NCBI GenBank assembly: GCA_017446585.1
Contig: JAFSQL010000016.1
Location: 57,827-121,826, forward strand
From: Paludibacteraceae bacterium
Lineage (GTDB): Bacteria > Bacteroidota > Bacteroidia > Bacteroidales > Paludibacteraceae
Direction of reading: 5' to 3'
Length of the DNA stretch: 64,000 bases
Below the pieces are notes generated by a model. It worked only from the letters and a program-made list of their open reading frames with translations. It made no database searches and had not been told where the DNA came from. Both the position numbers and the translations under genes were made by a program. Below, in pieces: positions 1 to 6,940 of this stretch. Each line of letters opens with the position of its first letter. The stretch's first letter is position 1.

Positions 1-242
<242 letters not shown>

Positions 243-290
243 TTATGTATTATGGAAATTTTTCCTTAATATTATTTTGCTTCTTCATCG

Positions 291-298
291 TATCTTTG
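291..298 (+). promoter_or_regulatory. Probable promoter -7 box for the M48-type peptidase gene
   Basis: TATCTTTG matches TAnnTTTG exactly. Only four bases separate it from the ATG at 303, so the transcript would begin at or next to the start codon (a leaderless mRNA). Confidence 0.55.
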
Positions 299-302
299 TG
301 TC

Positions 303-1043
303 ATGTTTGGATTACGACGACAAAAGCGTTTGATTGTCAATAGTTTTGATGATCCTGAGTTTGGTAAGGTCACGGTTTTTCGTGACCCTCGTGCTTTGCG
401 TCTGAAGGTTCGAATCGGTGCCGATGGCTTGCGGGCGACGTTGCCTCCTTCTTTTTCGGTCGATGATTTAGTGTCTTTTATCAACGAGAATCGGACGGCT
501 ATTCGTCGCAAGCGGATTACGGTTCGCGACCGTAGTGTTTTGGTCATTGATGTTGAACATCCGTTGCGGACTTTCACTTTTACCACCTCGTTTGTTGAGG
601 ATAATATAAATTTCTTGCGTTTTCGCCTTGTTGACGGTCGGCTTCTTATCTTTTACCCGGCCGGTGCTGATTTGCGTTCTGAAACAATCCAGAACAAGAT
701 TAAAAGCGGGGTTAAACACTTTTTGCGGCAGGAAGCCAAGCGTGTTTTGCCTCCTCGGGTCTCCTTTTTGGCAAGTAAGTGGGGTTTCCAATACAATTCT
801 CTTAAGATTCAATCCAGTCAGACCCGATGGGGGAGTTGCAGTGCTTCGGGCAATATCAATTTGTCACTGTTCCTGATGCTTCTTCCTTCTTCTGATTTGA
901 TTGATTCGGTCATTCTTCATGAACTCTGCCACACGGTCCACATGAACCATTCTTCACGTTTTTGGCAACTTCTCGATTCCGTGACGGAGGGTAGGGCGCG
1001 GCAGTTGCGCCTGGAGTTGAAAAACTATCGCTGTTCTCTGTGA
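303..1043 (+). CDS. YgjP-like zinc metallopeptidase (DUF45/M48 clan)
   Basis: A 246-residue protein with the zinc-peptidase motif HELCH at about 206-210, followed by the downstream segment MNHSSRFW, and with RWGSCS at about 175-180. This arrangement (RWGSC, then HELxH, then H and FW) is the signature of the YgjP/DUF45 family, relatives of SprT and WLM peptidases. No signal peptide is visible, so it should be cytoplasmic. The substrate is unknown for most members. It is the first gene of a plus-strand run and has its own promoter box four bases before the ATG. Confidence 0.85.
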   Translation: MFGLRRQKRLIVNSFDDPEFGKVTVFRDPRALRLKVRIGADGLRATLPPSFSVDDLVSFINENRTAIRRKRITVRDRSVLVIDVEHPLRTFTFTTSFVEDNINFLRFRLVDGRLLIFYPAGADLRSETIQNKIKSGVKHFLRQEAKRVLPPRVSFLASKWGFQYNSLKIQSSQTRWGSCSASGNINLSLFLMLLPSSDLIDSVILHELCHTVHMNHSSRFWQLLDSVTEGRARQLRLELKNYRCSL

Positions 1044-1085
1044 TTTTTGTTTCTGGTTTGTCTTATCCCGTTTCATACAATTTTC

Positions 1086-1093
1086 TATTTTTG
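1086..1093 (+). promoter_or_regulatory. Probable promoter -7 box for guanine deaminase
   Basis: TATTTTTG followed by C, an exact TAnnTTTG match, in the 72-base gap after the peptidase gene and 22 bases upstream of the ATG at 1116. Confidence 0.5.
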
Positions 1094-1115
1094 CGTCAAA
1101 CTTCATTATTGTACC

Positions 1116-1583
1116 ATGTACGACGAACGGTTTCTAAGGCGTGCCATCGACTTGGCTTCCGCCAATATTGACAATGGCGGGGGACCCTTTGGGGCGGTTG
1201 TCGTTCGTGATGGCGAGGTCATTGCCGAGTCGGGCAACCGTGTTACTGCCGACCATGATCCGACGGCGCATGCCGAGGTCATGGCTATTCGTCTTGCGGC
1301 AAAGAAATTGAATGATTTCTCCCTTCGCGGGTGTGACATCTACGCCTCGTGCGAACCTTGTCCCATGTGTCTTGCTGCCATCTACTGGGCTCGAATTGAT
1401 AATGTTTATTATGCGGCATCTTCCTCTTCTGCGGCCCAAGCGGGTTTTGACGATTCCGTCATCTATCGCCAGATCAGGCTTCCAAAGCAAGAGAGAACTG
1501 TACCTATGCGTCAATACCTCCAACGTGAAGGTGAACTCCCTTTCCTGAAATGGATTTCTACGGATTCGAAAACCGAATATTAA
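1116..1583 (+). CDS. guaD: Guanine deaminase
   Basis: A 155-residue cytidine-deaminase-fold enzyme expected to hydrolyse guanine to xanthine and ammonia in purine salvage. Zinc and catalytic residues are clear: HAE at 52-54 (zinc His and proton-shuttling Glu) and PCPMC with the zinc cysteines at 82 and 85. The C-terminal half (AGFDDSVIYRQI and the closing KTEY) resembles Bacillus-type GuaD rather than the tRNA adenosine deaminase TadA. The ATG at 1116 is preferred to an upstream in-frame codon because it starts the conserved domain and follows a promoter box. Confidence 0.85.
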   Translation: MYDERFLRRAIDLASANIDNGGGPFGAVVVRDGEVIAESGNRVTADHDPTAHAEVMAIRLAAKKLNDFSLRGCDIYASCEPCPMCLAAIYWARIDNVYYAASSSSAAQAGFDDSVIYRQIRLPKQERTVPMRQYLQREGELPFLKWISTDSKTEY

Positions 1584-1605
1584 ATCCTCTTTTATTTCTG
1601 TTGCC

Positions 1606-2094
1606 ATGATTAAACCTTATTTGTTTTTAAGTTTAATTCCTCTTATATTTGTTTTTAATTCATGTTCTAATGGCGGTCAATCCGTTTCTTCTGTCAAGGA
1701 GGATTCCGCCCCTAACGAAAATAATAAAACTACTATGGTTGTATCTCCACTTACTGCGGAAGAGTTCCGTGACAAGGTCTTTGACTACAATGCTTCTTCC
1801 GAATGGAATTTCAAAGGCTCTCTGCCTTGCATCGTTGATTTCTCCGCTTCTTGGTGCGGTCCTTGCCAACGCTTGGCTCCGCTCCTTGACGACATAGCGC
1901 AAGAATACGATGGCAAAATCAATGTTTATAAGATTGATATTGACCAGGAGAGTGAGGTTGCCGAGCAATTCGGCATCCAAAGCGTCCCTACGCTCATCTT
2001 CTGCCCTATGGAGGGCAAGCCGCGCAGTTCGGTTGGCCTTCTCCCTAAGCAAGCCATCGTCAAGACCATCAACGAGGTCTTAGGCGTGCAGTAA
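1606..2094 (+). CDS. Thioredoxin-like lipoprotein
   Basis: A 162-residue protein with a lipoprotein signal ending FNSC (Cys20 would be lipidated), a short linker of about 25 residues, then a thioredoxin domain. The redox motif WCGPC is at 83-87 and the cis-proline loop SVPT at about 124-127, so both key features are intact. The CGPC sequence is that of a reducing thioredoxin rather than a DsbA-type oxidase, but membrane-anchored members can act as thiol reductants outside the cytoplasm. It follows guaD by 22 bases and is probably co-transcribed with it. Confidence 0.85.
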   Translation: MIKPYLFLSLIPLIFVFNSCSNGGQSVSSVKEDSAPNENNKTTMVVSPLTAEEFRDKVFDYNASSEWNFKGSLPCIVDFSASWCGPCQRLAPLLDDIAQEYDGKINVYKIDIDQESEVAEQFGIQSVPTLIFCPMEGKPRSSVGLLPKQAIVKTINEVLGVQ

Positions 2095-2130
2095 AAATCA
2101 CTTCCTTTCTTTTTTCTCTTTCAAGCAGAA

Positions 2131-2382
2131 ATGTCATTCCTTTTTGCTTTATTGTTCGTATTCGTTATCATCGGGCTTTTTGTCATTATTGCGGTACTGA
2201 TTTTCTTGTCGCGCGTTTTTGGCGGATTGCTCAACATCCCTTTCTCTTTTTTTCAGTCGTTGAAAAGAAAAAGGGAAAAGATGAAGGAATTCTCCAAACC
2301 ATCTTCGTCTCGACCTTCCAACGCAGGTTCTGGCATCGACAAATCGGCTGCCATTGATGTTGAGTTTGAGGAAGTGGGGTAG
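2131..2382 (+). CDS. DUF4834-type small membrane protein
   Basis: An 83-residue protein with one long N-terminal hydrophobic helix (about residues 3-30), a short basic stretch (KRKREKMK) that should face the cytoplasm, and a Ser-rich then acidic tail ending DVEFEEVG. This layout matches the Bacteroidota family DUF4834, whose function is not known. It closes the plus-strand run that starts with the YgjP-like gene and is followed by a stem-loop. Confidence 0.7.
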   Translation: MSFLFALLFVFVIIGLFVIIAVLIFLSRVFGGLLNIPFSFFQSLKRKREKMKEFSKPSSSRPSNAGSGIDKSAAIDVEFEEVG

Positions 2383-2449
2383 GGTGACGTTTTTGGCGTG
2401 GTTTCTCTGCCGCTCTTTTTTTGATATATTTGGTAACGTCAAGAAACAG

Positions 2450-2484
2450 CAACCGCCGTGGCAAGCTGAGGCGCACGGCGGTTG
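2450..2484 (+). terminator. Stem-loop at the end of the DUF4834 run
   Basis: An 11-base perfect inverted repeat (CAACCGCCGTG at 2450-2460 with CACGGCGGTTG at 2474-2484) and a 13-base loop. The nearest T-run (eight T, about 2510-2517) begins about 25 bases after the stem, so this is a probable but not textbook terminator. Confidence 0.45.
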
Positions 2485-2548
2485 ACCTATCATTAGGAGA
2501 AAAAATGCTTTTTTTTGACTGGAGGATTTAGGAAGGTTTAGAAAAACC

Positions 2549-2580
2549 TAGGACTTCCTAAGAAAACTTAGGACATCCTA
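2549..2580 (-). repeat. Two short palindromes TAGGACWTCCTA spaced 20 bp
   Basis: TAGGACTTCCTA at 2549-2560 and TAGGACATCCTA at 2569-2580, within a stretch of related words from about 2521. The 2557-2572 part also forms a 6-bp stem with a four-base loop. It sits just past the stop of the minus-strand surface-protein gene and may act in 3'-end formation. Confidence 0.4.
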
Positions 2581-2587
2581 TAAGGCT

Positions 2588-4480
2588 TTAATTCAGCGTG
2601 ATGGTGAGACCTGGGTCGGTGCAGGCACCGGAGACGGTGATGGTCTTTGAGGTTTGCACGTCACAGCCCGTTCCGTTGCTGATGTTGCACCAGTAGGTGC
2701 CCGCATTGTCCTCGACGCAATCGTTAATGCTCAGTGTCGCTCCGGAGTGTATCGAAGAGGTGGCGGAAGCCGCGTCCCAAGTCGCGCCCTTGTACCACGT
2801 GTAGGTTGCCGACGCGCTTGTTCCCGTGGCGGAGGCGGTCAGGGAGATGTCGTCGCCTTCCGTGTAGGCGGTAGTTCCCGAGACGCTTGGGCTGGTAGGG
2901 GCTTTGCATCCGAATGTCACGGTGACGGTGGCGTTAGCCGTACCCATGGTGAGGGTGGTAGTGTTGCTGTTGCTCGCGCCAGAAGGGGAGATGGAAGCGC
3001 CCGTTCCGGTCACCGCCCAGTTGGTCACTTTGTATCCGCTCGCAGGTGTGGCAGTGACGGTGGTCGTGCCGCCCTCGCAGACGGAAGCGGAAGCGGCGGT
3101 GACAGTGCCGTAGGTGTTTGTTCCCGTGCTTGTTGCCGCCGTGACGGAGTGGTTAGCCTTGACGGTGATGGTTGCGGCGGAGGAAGTTGCGGAGTGGGTA
3201 TAACTGTCGCACGTAGCGATGACACGATAGTAAGTTATTCCAGCCGAAGCGGTGGATGGGGTGTAGGTAGTTCCCGTTTGAGCGGGAGAGATGTCGTTCC
3301 ATTCGGAATTGTCCGTGGACACCTGCCATTTTTGCGCGGTGGATGTCGCTGACGTATAACTGAGAGCCGTAGCCGTATTGCCTACGCAATAGGTCGCGGA
3401 TGATGGCGCAACGGTAATAGTAGGAGCAGTGGCGCAAGAAACACTTGGAACGTGTTCTATATATATACCCCATATATCACACGATCCTGGAAATGAAATA
3501 GTATACGTATAGTATGTGTCTTCATCATATCCTGATTTCTGAGTTAAGTCGCCTGTTGTATATTCTACCACAGTGTTCTTTGAATTTGCCATACTCATGT
3601 TGCTAATAGACATGGCTGTCCCAGTGCCAGATACCTTTGTTACGGTAGTGGTTACCGATCGAGATGATCCGTTGCCATTACCATAAAGACGAATGGATTT
3701 TACGTGTGATAAGGCTTCAATTGTTATGTCTATAGAATTAGCCGTTTTGAGACGATAGTAGGTTGTTCCTGAGACAAGGGAAGAAAAATCGTGTGGAGTG
3801 CTTACTAAAGAGGAACAACCAGATGAATTAGAAACATCTGAAATGTTTGTCGTGATATAAGAAGGCAATTCTGCTGCAGATATTAATTGAGCGTACGTTT
3901 TGTTACTTGAAGCATATGTTTGGTAAAATGTACTTGATGTTAAATCTATTAACTCTGGTGTTGTTATGGTAAGGCTCGTCATTGTTTTACCGTTTGTTCC
4001 GAGGTAAATTGTTGCTTCATCGTTCGTGAGACCTGTAATTGTAAATGTATTATTGTTTGCTGCTTGAACTCGAGCAACGACAGAGCCAGAATTACCGTCA
4101 TCGTACGTGTAATATGGACGGTATGCTGATCCTGTTGTAAAACTAACGGTAACTGTTCCCGCAACGATGCCAGATACAGGAATTGCCATATAATAATTTG
4201 CATCAGCTACATCACCCGCAGATGCAGATAGATTGTTGCTTGTAAAGGTCAATGTTCCGCTTGAAGCCGATGCGCTTACTGAAACATTGCTACTTTTATA
4301 TCCCTTAAAAGAAATAGTTGTTCCTTTTATTGTTTTTGTGTTGCTTGTTAGAGATGAGGTGATGATGTTTTCTGAACTCCATCCATCTGCGGTGGAAAAA
4401 TTTGTGGAAAAAAGCGTGGTACTTGCCCACACTTCCATATTAATAAGACTAATTAATATTAGTGTAAGTATCTTTTTCAT
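2588..4480 (-). CDS. Secreted Ig-like repeat surface protein
   Basis: A 630-residue protein with signal peptide (MKKILTLILISLINMEVWAS). Residues to about 345 form a low-complexity Ser/Thr/Asn-rich beta region. After that come an Ig-like domain (from about 350, with YCVGN and TYYRVIATC), a bacterial InlB-like repeat (GYKVTNWAVTG near 480) and a second Ig-like domain (TYTWYKGA, NAGTYWCNIS). It ends abruptly with GACTDPGLTITLN; no T9SS C-terminal sorting domain is visible, so the export route is unclear. Base composition changes sharply inside the gene near 3440. It is the last gene of a three-gene unit, 13 bases after the previous one. Confidence 0.7.
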   Translation of the reverse strand: MKKILTLILISLINMEVWASTTLFSTNFSTADGWSSENIITSSLTSNTKTIKGTTISFKGYKSSNVSVSASASSGTLTFTSNNLSASAGDVADANYYMAIPVSGIVAGTVTVSFTTGSAYRPYYTYDDGNSGSVVARVQAANNNTFTITGLTNDEATIYLGTNGKTMTSLTITTPELIDLTSSTFYQTYASSNKTYAQLISAAELPSYITTNISDVSNSSGCSSLVSTPHDFSSLVSGTTYYRLKTANSIDITIEALSHVKSIRLYGNGNGSSRSVTTTVTKVSGTGTAMSISNMSMANSKNTVVEYTTGDLTQKSGYDEDTYYTYTISFPGSCDIWGIYIEHVPSVSCATAPTITVAPSSATYCVGNTATALSYTSATSTAQKWQVSTDNSEWNDISPAQTGTTYTPSTASAGITYYRVIATCDSYTHSATSSAATITVKANHSVTAATSTGTNTYGTVTAASASVCEGGTTTVTATPASGYKVTNWAVTGTGASISPSGASNSNTTTLTMGTANATVTVTFGCKAPTSPSVSGTTAYTEGDDISLTASATGTSASATYTWYKGATWDAASATSSIHSGATLSINDCVEDNAGTYWCNISNGTGCDVQTSKTITVSGACTDPGLTITLN

Positions 4481-4493
4481 ATCCTAATGATTT

Positions 4494-5249
4494 TTATTGT
4501 TTCTTTTTTAGTGTCGGACGAATCGGAAGACCATGGTCTTGTCTCCAAAAGTGCACATAAGGGTTATTCTTTAAAAAACTTAATGTCCAAGAGTCTGTGG
4601 CTTGCTGTGCATGTGCACCTCTACCGCCTCTTGTGGCGGACCAATATCTTCCAGAATATTCAGAAGGGAAACTGTTTATGGTGGTACCGGATTTATAACC
4701 AGTCTCTGGCAAAAAAATACTGTCGTTGTTCGTCTTGCTTTTTACGATATGACCCCTTATCAATTTTCCTTTTGGGTCTTTCATGGTGACGGCTTTCCAT
4801 TGTGTAAAACGCGTATCACATAATTCGGCACATTGAGTGCTGTCTGGCAATGAGTAGTCGTAACCCCAAGTCATTCTTACGGCGTCGTTTTGCGTGTCGT
4901 TGATGTTCCAGAGTTTGGTCTTGAAATCATAGTTTTTTAGGGTGTATTCTGTCTTTGGAAGTATCTCGCCCCAAGAATAATAAATGCCAACATCGGTTAG
5001 ATTTTTGGCTCCGATATTCCTGTCTGCCCATAACGTACCGCTCGGGAGATTCAAATCAACCATGCGAATGGTATCCCCGTTCGGAGCAATCTTGTCTCCG
5101 ATTTCTTGTATGGTTACATATTTAACGGAGGACATGTCGTAACTCCTTTTTGTCCCGTCGTTTAGAAATACGTCCATTCGGAACGAGTTTTTTTGCGCTA
5201 CGGCTATCAGTGTGAACAATGCCGTAAGAAGTAATGTAATCCTTTTCAT
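4494..5249 (-). CDS. Secreted protein with a Fibrobacter-type paralogous domain
   Basis: A 251-residue protein with a signal peptide (cleavage near AVAQK), a short N-terminal module (MDVFLNDGTKRSYDMSS, then VKYVTIQE), then a domain with VDLNLPSGTLWADRNIGA, YYSWGE, LPETGYKSG, GRYWSAT and a closing GLPIRPT. These are hallmarks of the TIGR02145/DUF1566-like family abundant in Fibrobacter, Prevotella and Bacteroides surface proteins; no enzymatic role is known. Its ATG overlaps the stop of the upstream gene (ATGA), so the two are translationally coupled. Confidence 0.75.
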   Translation of the reverse strand: MKRITLLLTALFTLIAVAQKNSFRMDVFLNDGTKRSYDMSSVKYVTIQEIGDKIAPNGDTIRMVDLNLPSGTLWADRNIGAKNLTDVGIYYSWGEILPKTEYTLKNYDFKTKLWNINDTQNDAVRMTWGYDYSLPDSTQCAELCDTRFTQWKAVTMKDPKGKLIRGHIVKSKTNNDSIFLPETGYKSGTTINSFPSEYSGRYWSATRGGRGAHAQQATDSWTLSFLKNNPYVHFWRQDHGLPIRPTLKKKQ

Positions 5250-5701
5250 AGATCAGAATTGTTTGAACTCGGATTAGAGATGATTATAGGTTCCGCTGAT
5301 GTTCTTCGGAAAAGATAATTAAGTCCAGTGATGTCATCATAATCCTCACAGAAAGAGCCATTGAGGTATTCAATATTTAATGCGCTTGCATTTTTTTTCA
5401 GAAAAGATGCTATTTCATTATTTGCGGCGTTGAATGATCCAAGGTTCAGTTTCAATTTTCTCGCAACACTTATTTTCGAATTGATGCCGTAAAAAAGTTG
5501 TGTTATGTATTTTCCCTCAAAGGTTTTTTGATACTTACGGATAAACTGATGAGAAGAAAAAGTTTTCCCCTTTGGCTTGAAGTGTTTCTCAATGATTGTT
5601 TTCGTATCTTCAAGTGTGATTGGATGCCGTCTAATAGGAAATAGTTTATCAATTATGATTGGGTCTTTTGGGTCAATCACTATGTTTTCTTTTCCTTTCA
5701 T
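5246..5701 (-). CDS. Unrecognised 151-residue protein
   Basis: I do not recognise a family. The protein has no signal peptide or membrane helix, is rich in Lys and Ile, has a basic middle (KHFKPKGKTFSSHQFIRKYQ) and ends with a Ser/Asn-rich tail. It overlaps the next gene by four bases (ATGA) and therefore heads a unit with two secreted proteins. A basic cytoplasmic protein before two surface proteins could be a regulator, but this is only inference. A leader of about 200 bases with several stems precedes it. Confidence 0.55.
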   Translation of the reverse strand: MKGKENIVIDPKDPIIIDKLFPIRRHPITLEDTKTIIEKHFKPKGKTFSSHQFIRKYQKTFEGKYITQLFYGINSKISVARKLKLNLGSFNAANNEIASFLKKNASALNIEYLNGSFCEDYDDITGLNYLFRRTSAEPIIISNPSSNNSDL

Positions 5702-5737
5702 AATTTTTTTTATAGGTTAATGGTAATAAAAACAGTT

Positions 5738-5905
5738 CACGCCCGGACGCAAAAGCGCCCGAGCGTGATAGGAAATGATGATATTATAACGTTATAAACG
5801 GTTGAGAGCGTGCAAATTACCCCCCCATACGGCACGCAACTAATTGATAATTAGTTGGTTGTGTATTGTATTTTCTTGTTGTTTTCAAGAGATAACGTTG
5901 AATGT
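5738..5905 (-). promoter_or_regulatory. Structured mRNA leader with terminator-like hairpin
   Basis: This is most of the otherwise gene-free stretch 5702-6030. Read on the minus strand from the promoter: a 9-bp stem with 3-base loop (5837-5857), a 6-bp stem GCGTGC/GCACGC enclosing a run of seven G (5808-5837), a 14-bp perfect palindrome TTATAACGTTATAA (5784-5797), then a 13-position stem with two mismatches and a TTTT loop (5738-5767) followed by AACTGTTTTTATT. The last element looks like an intrinsic terminator placed before the start codon at 5701, as in attenuators and riboswitches. No known riboswitch class was recognised. Confidence 0.45.
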
Positions 5906-5911
5906 CAGTGG

Positions 5912-5919
5912 CAAAGATA
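5912..5919 (-). promoter_or_regulatory. Probable promoter -7 box of the surface-protein unit
   Basis: The minus strand reads TATCTTTG followed by C, an exact TAnnTTTG match, about 210 bases upstream of the first start codon at 5701. Confidence 0.5.
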
Positions 5920-5973
5920 GAAAATGTTTCAGTAACTAATGCGAGTGAATATGTTAAAAATGAAGGGGTGACA

Positions 5974-6008
5974 AAAAATAGAGGAAATCCCGATTTGAGA
6001 TTTCCTCT
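5974..6008 (-). terminator. Intrinsic terminator of the gld operon
   Basis: A 10-bp perfect stem (AGAGGAAATC with GATTTCCTCT, arms 5980-5989 and 5999-6008) is followed on the minus strand by ATTTTTTG. It lies 22 bases after the gldN stop and is the expected rho-independent terminator. Confidence 0.8.
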
Positions 6009-6030
6009 TTGATTCTGTTTCTTGTGTTTT

Positions 6031-6921
6031 TTAATATTCCCAAAGGTCTTGCTCCTCGTTGAGAATGTCTTGCTTGATACGCTGTTGCTCGCGTTTCACG
6101 TCTTCTGGCGTAGCGTTGTAGTCAAGCAGCATACGGTTCTGCAAGTTGCTTTCCTTGTAGATGTTGCTTGAGAAGCGACGTTTGATGAACAAGTCGTCGT
6201 ATGACATACGCAAACCGTTGTTGTGGTCGGTAATCATCACTTCGCGTTGTACGAGGTAAGGACGCAAGTTGTCAAATGGTATCCAGAACAAGGCGAAACT
6301 TTGGGTTCCTACGCCACGGTCCGTAACCAACACTGGGCAGATTGAAATAATCTTCACGTTGAACGTCGAGGAGTTCTTGTCAAAGAACCAAACTTCCTTC
6401 AAGTAATACTTGATGACCTCTGCGTTTGGAATGTCCGCATCCTCAACTTCAAAGGTCTTTACCTTTGTCGTCGCGTTTGTCTTCGTTTTGTAGATAATCT
6501 CAAATTTTTTCAAAACGTCTTCCTCAAAGTCAATCAAGTTGTCTTTTGTGAACTTCTCGGTCTCAAATGAGAAACGGAATGCGGGCACTTTCTTCTCGTT
6601 TACCAACTTGAACAAGATGTTGAAGAACGATTCGCGACCGTCAACTACTTCAAGTGGGTAGTAGAGTGGATAGTTCATCTTCTCGCGAAGGTCAATCACG
6701 CGATACACGACCTTCTGCCAGTAGATATCGTCCGCGCGTGGGTTGACGAACTCGATTGGCGTCAAGTCGGCCATGTCATAACTCGTCGGTAAGTTCGACG
6801 GGATTTCTCCATTCTCGTTGAAGAAATCATTTTCAGTCGTACCTTGACCATAGGCGCTAAGCCCGAAGGTCATCGCTACGCCCGCTAATGCGGTAATAAT
6901 TAATCTACTGTAGGTCTTCAT
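6031..6921 (-). CDS. gldN: Type IX secretion / gliding protein GldN (PorN)
   Basis: A 296-residue periplasmic protein with a signal peptide (to about SAYGQ). The core (NPRADDIYWQKVVYRVIDLREKMNYPLYYP near 60-88 and the later RRFSSNIYKESNLQNR) is typical of GldN/PorN. In characterised T9SS, PorN associates with the lipoprotein PorK to form a ring beneath the outer membrane. It is the last gene of the operon, 19 bases after gldM, and is followed by a strong terminator. Confidence 0.95.
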   Translation of the reverse strand: MKTYSRLIITALAGVAMTFGLSAYGQGTTENDFFNENGEIPSNLPTSYDMADLTPIEFVNPRADDIYWQKVVYRVIDLREKMNYPLYYPLEVVDGRESFFNILFKLVNEKKVPAFRFSFETEKFTKDNLIDFEEDVLKKFEIIYKTKTNATTKVKTFEVEDADIPNAEVIKYYLKEVWFFDKNSSTFNVKIISICPVLVTDRGVGTQSFALFWIPFDNLRPYLVQREVMITDHNNGLRMSYDDLFIKRRFSSNIYKESNLQNRMLLDYNATPEDVKREQQRIKQDILNEEQDLWEY

Positions 6922-6940
6922 AATGTATGGTTTTTATTGT

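Noticed and set aside
2588-2650. A frameshift truncating the Ig-like surface protein, since it ends abruptly.
   Set aside because: No continuation of the domain is visible in any frame after the stop, and the stop is followed by ordinary intergenic repeats; the end is taken as real though odd.
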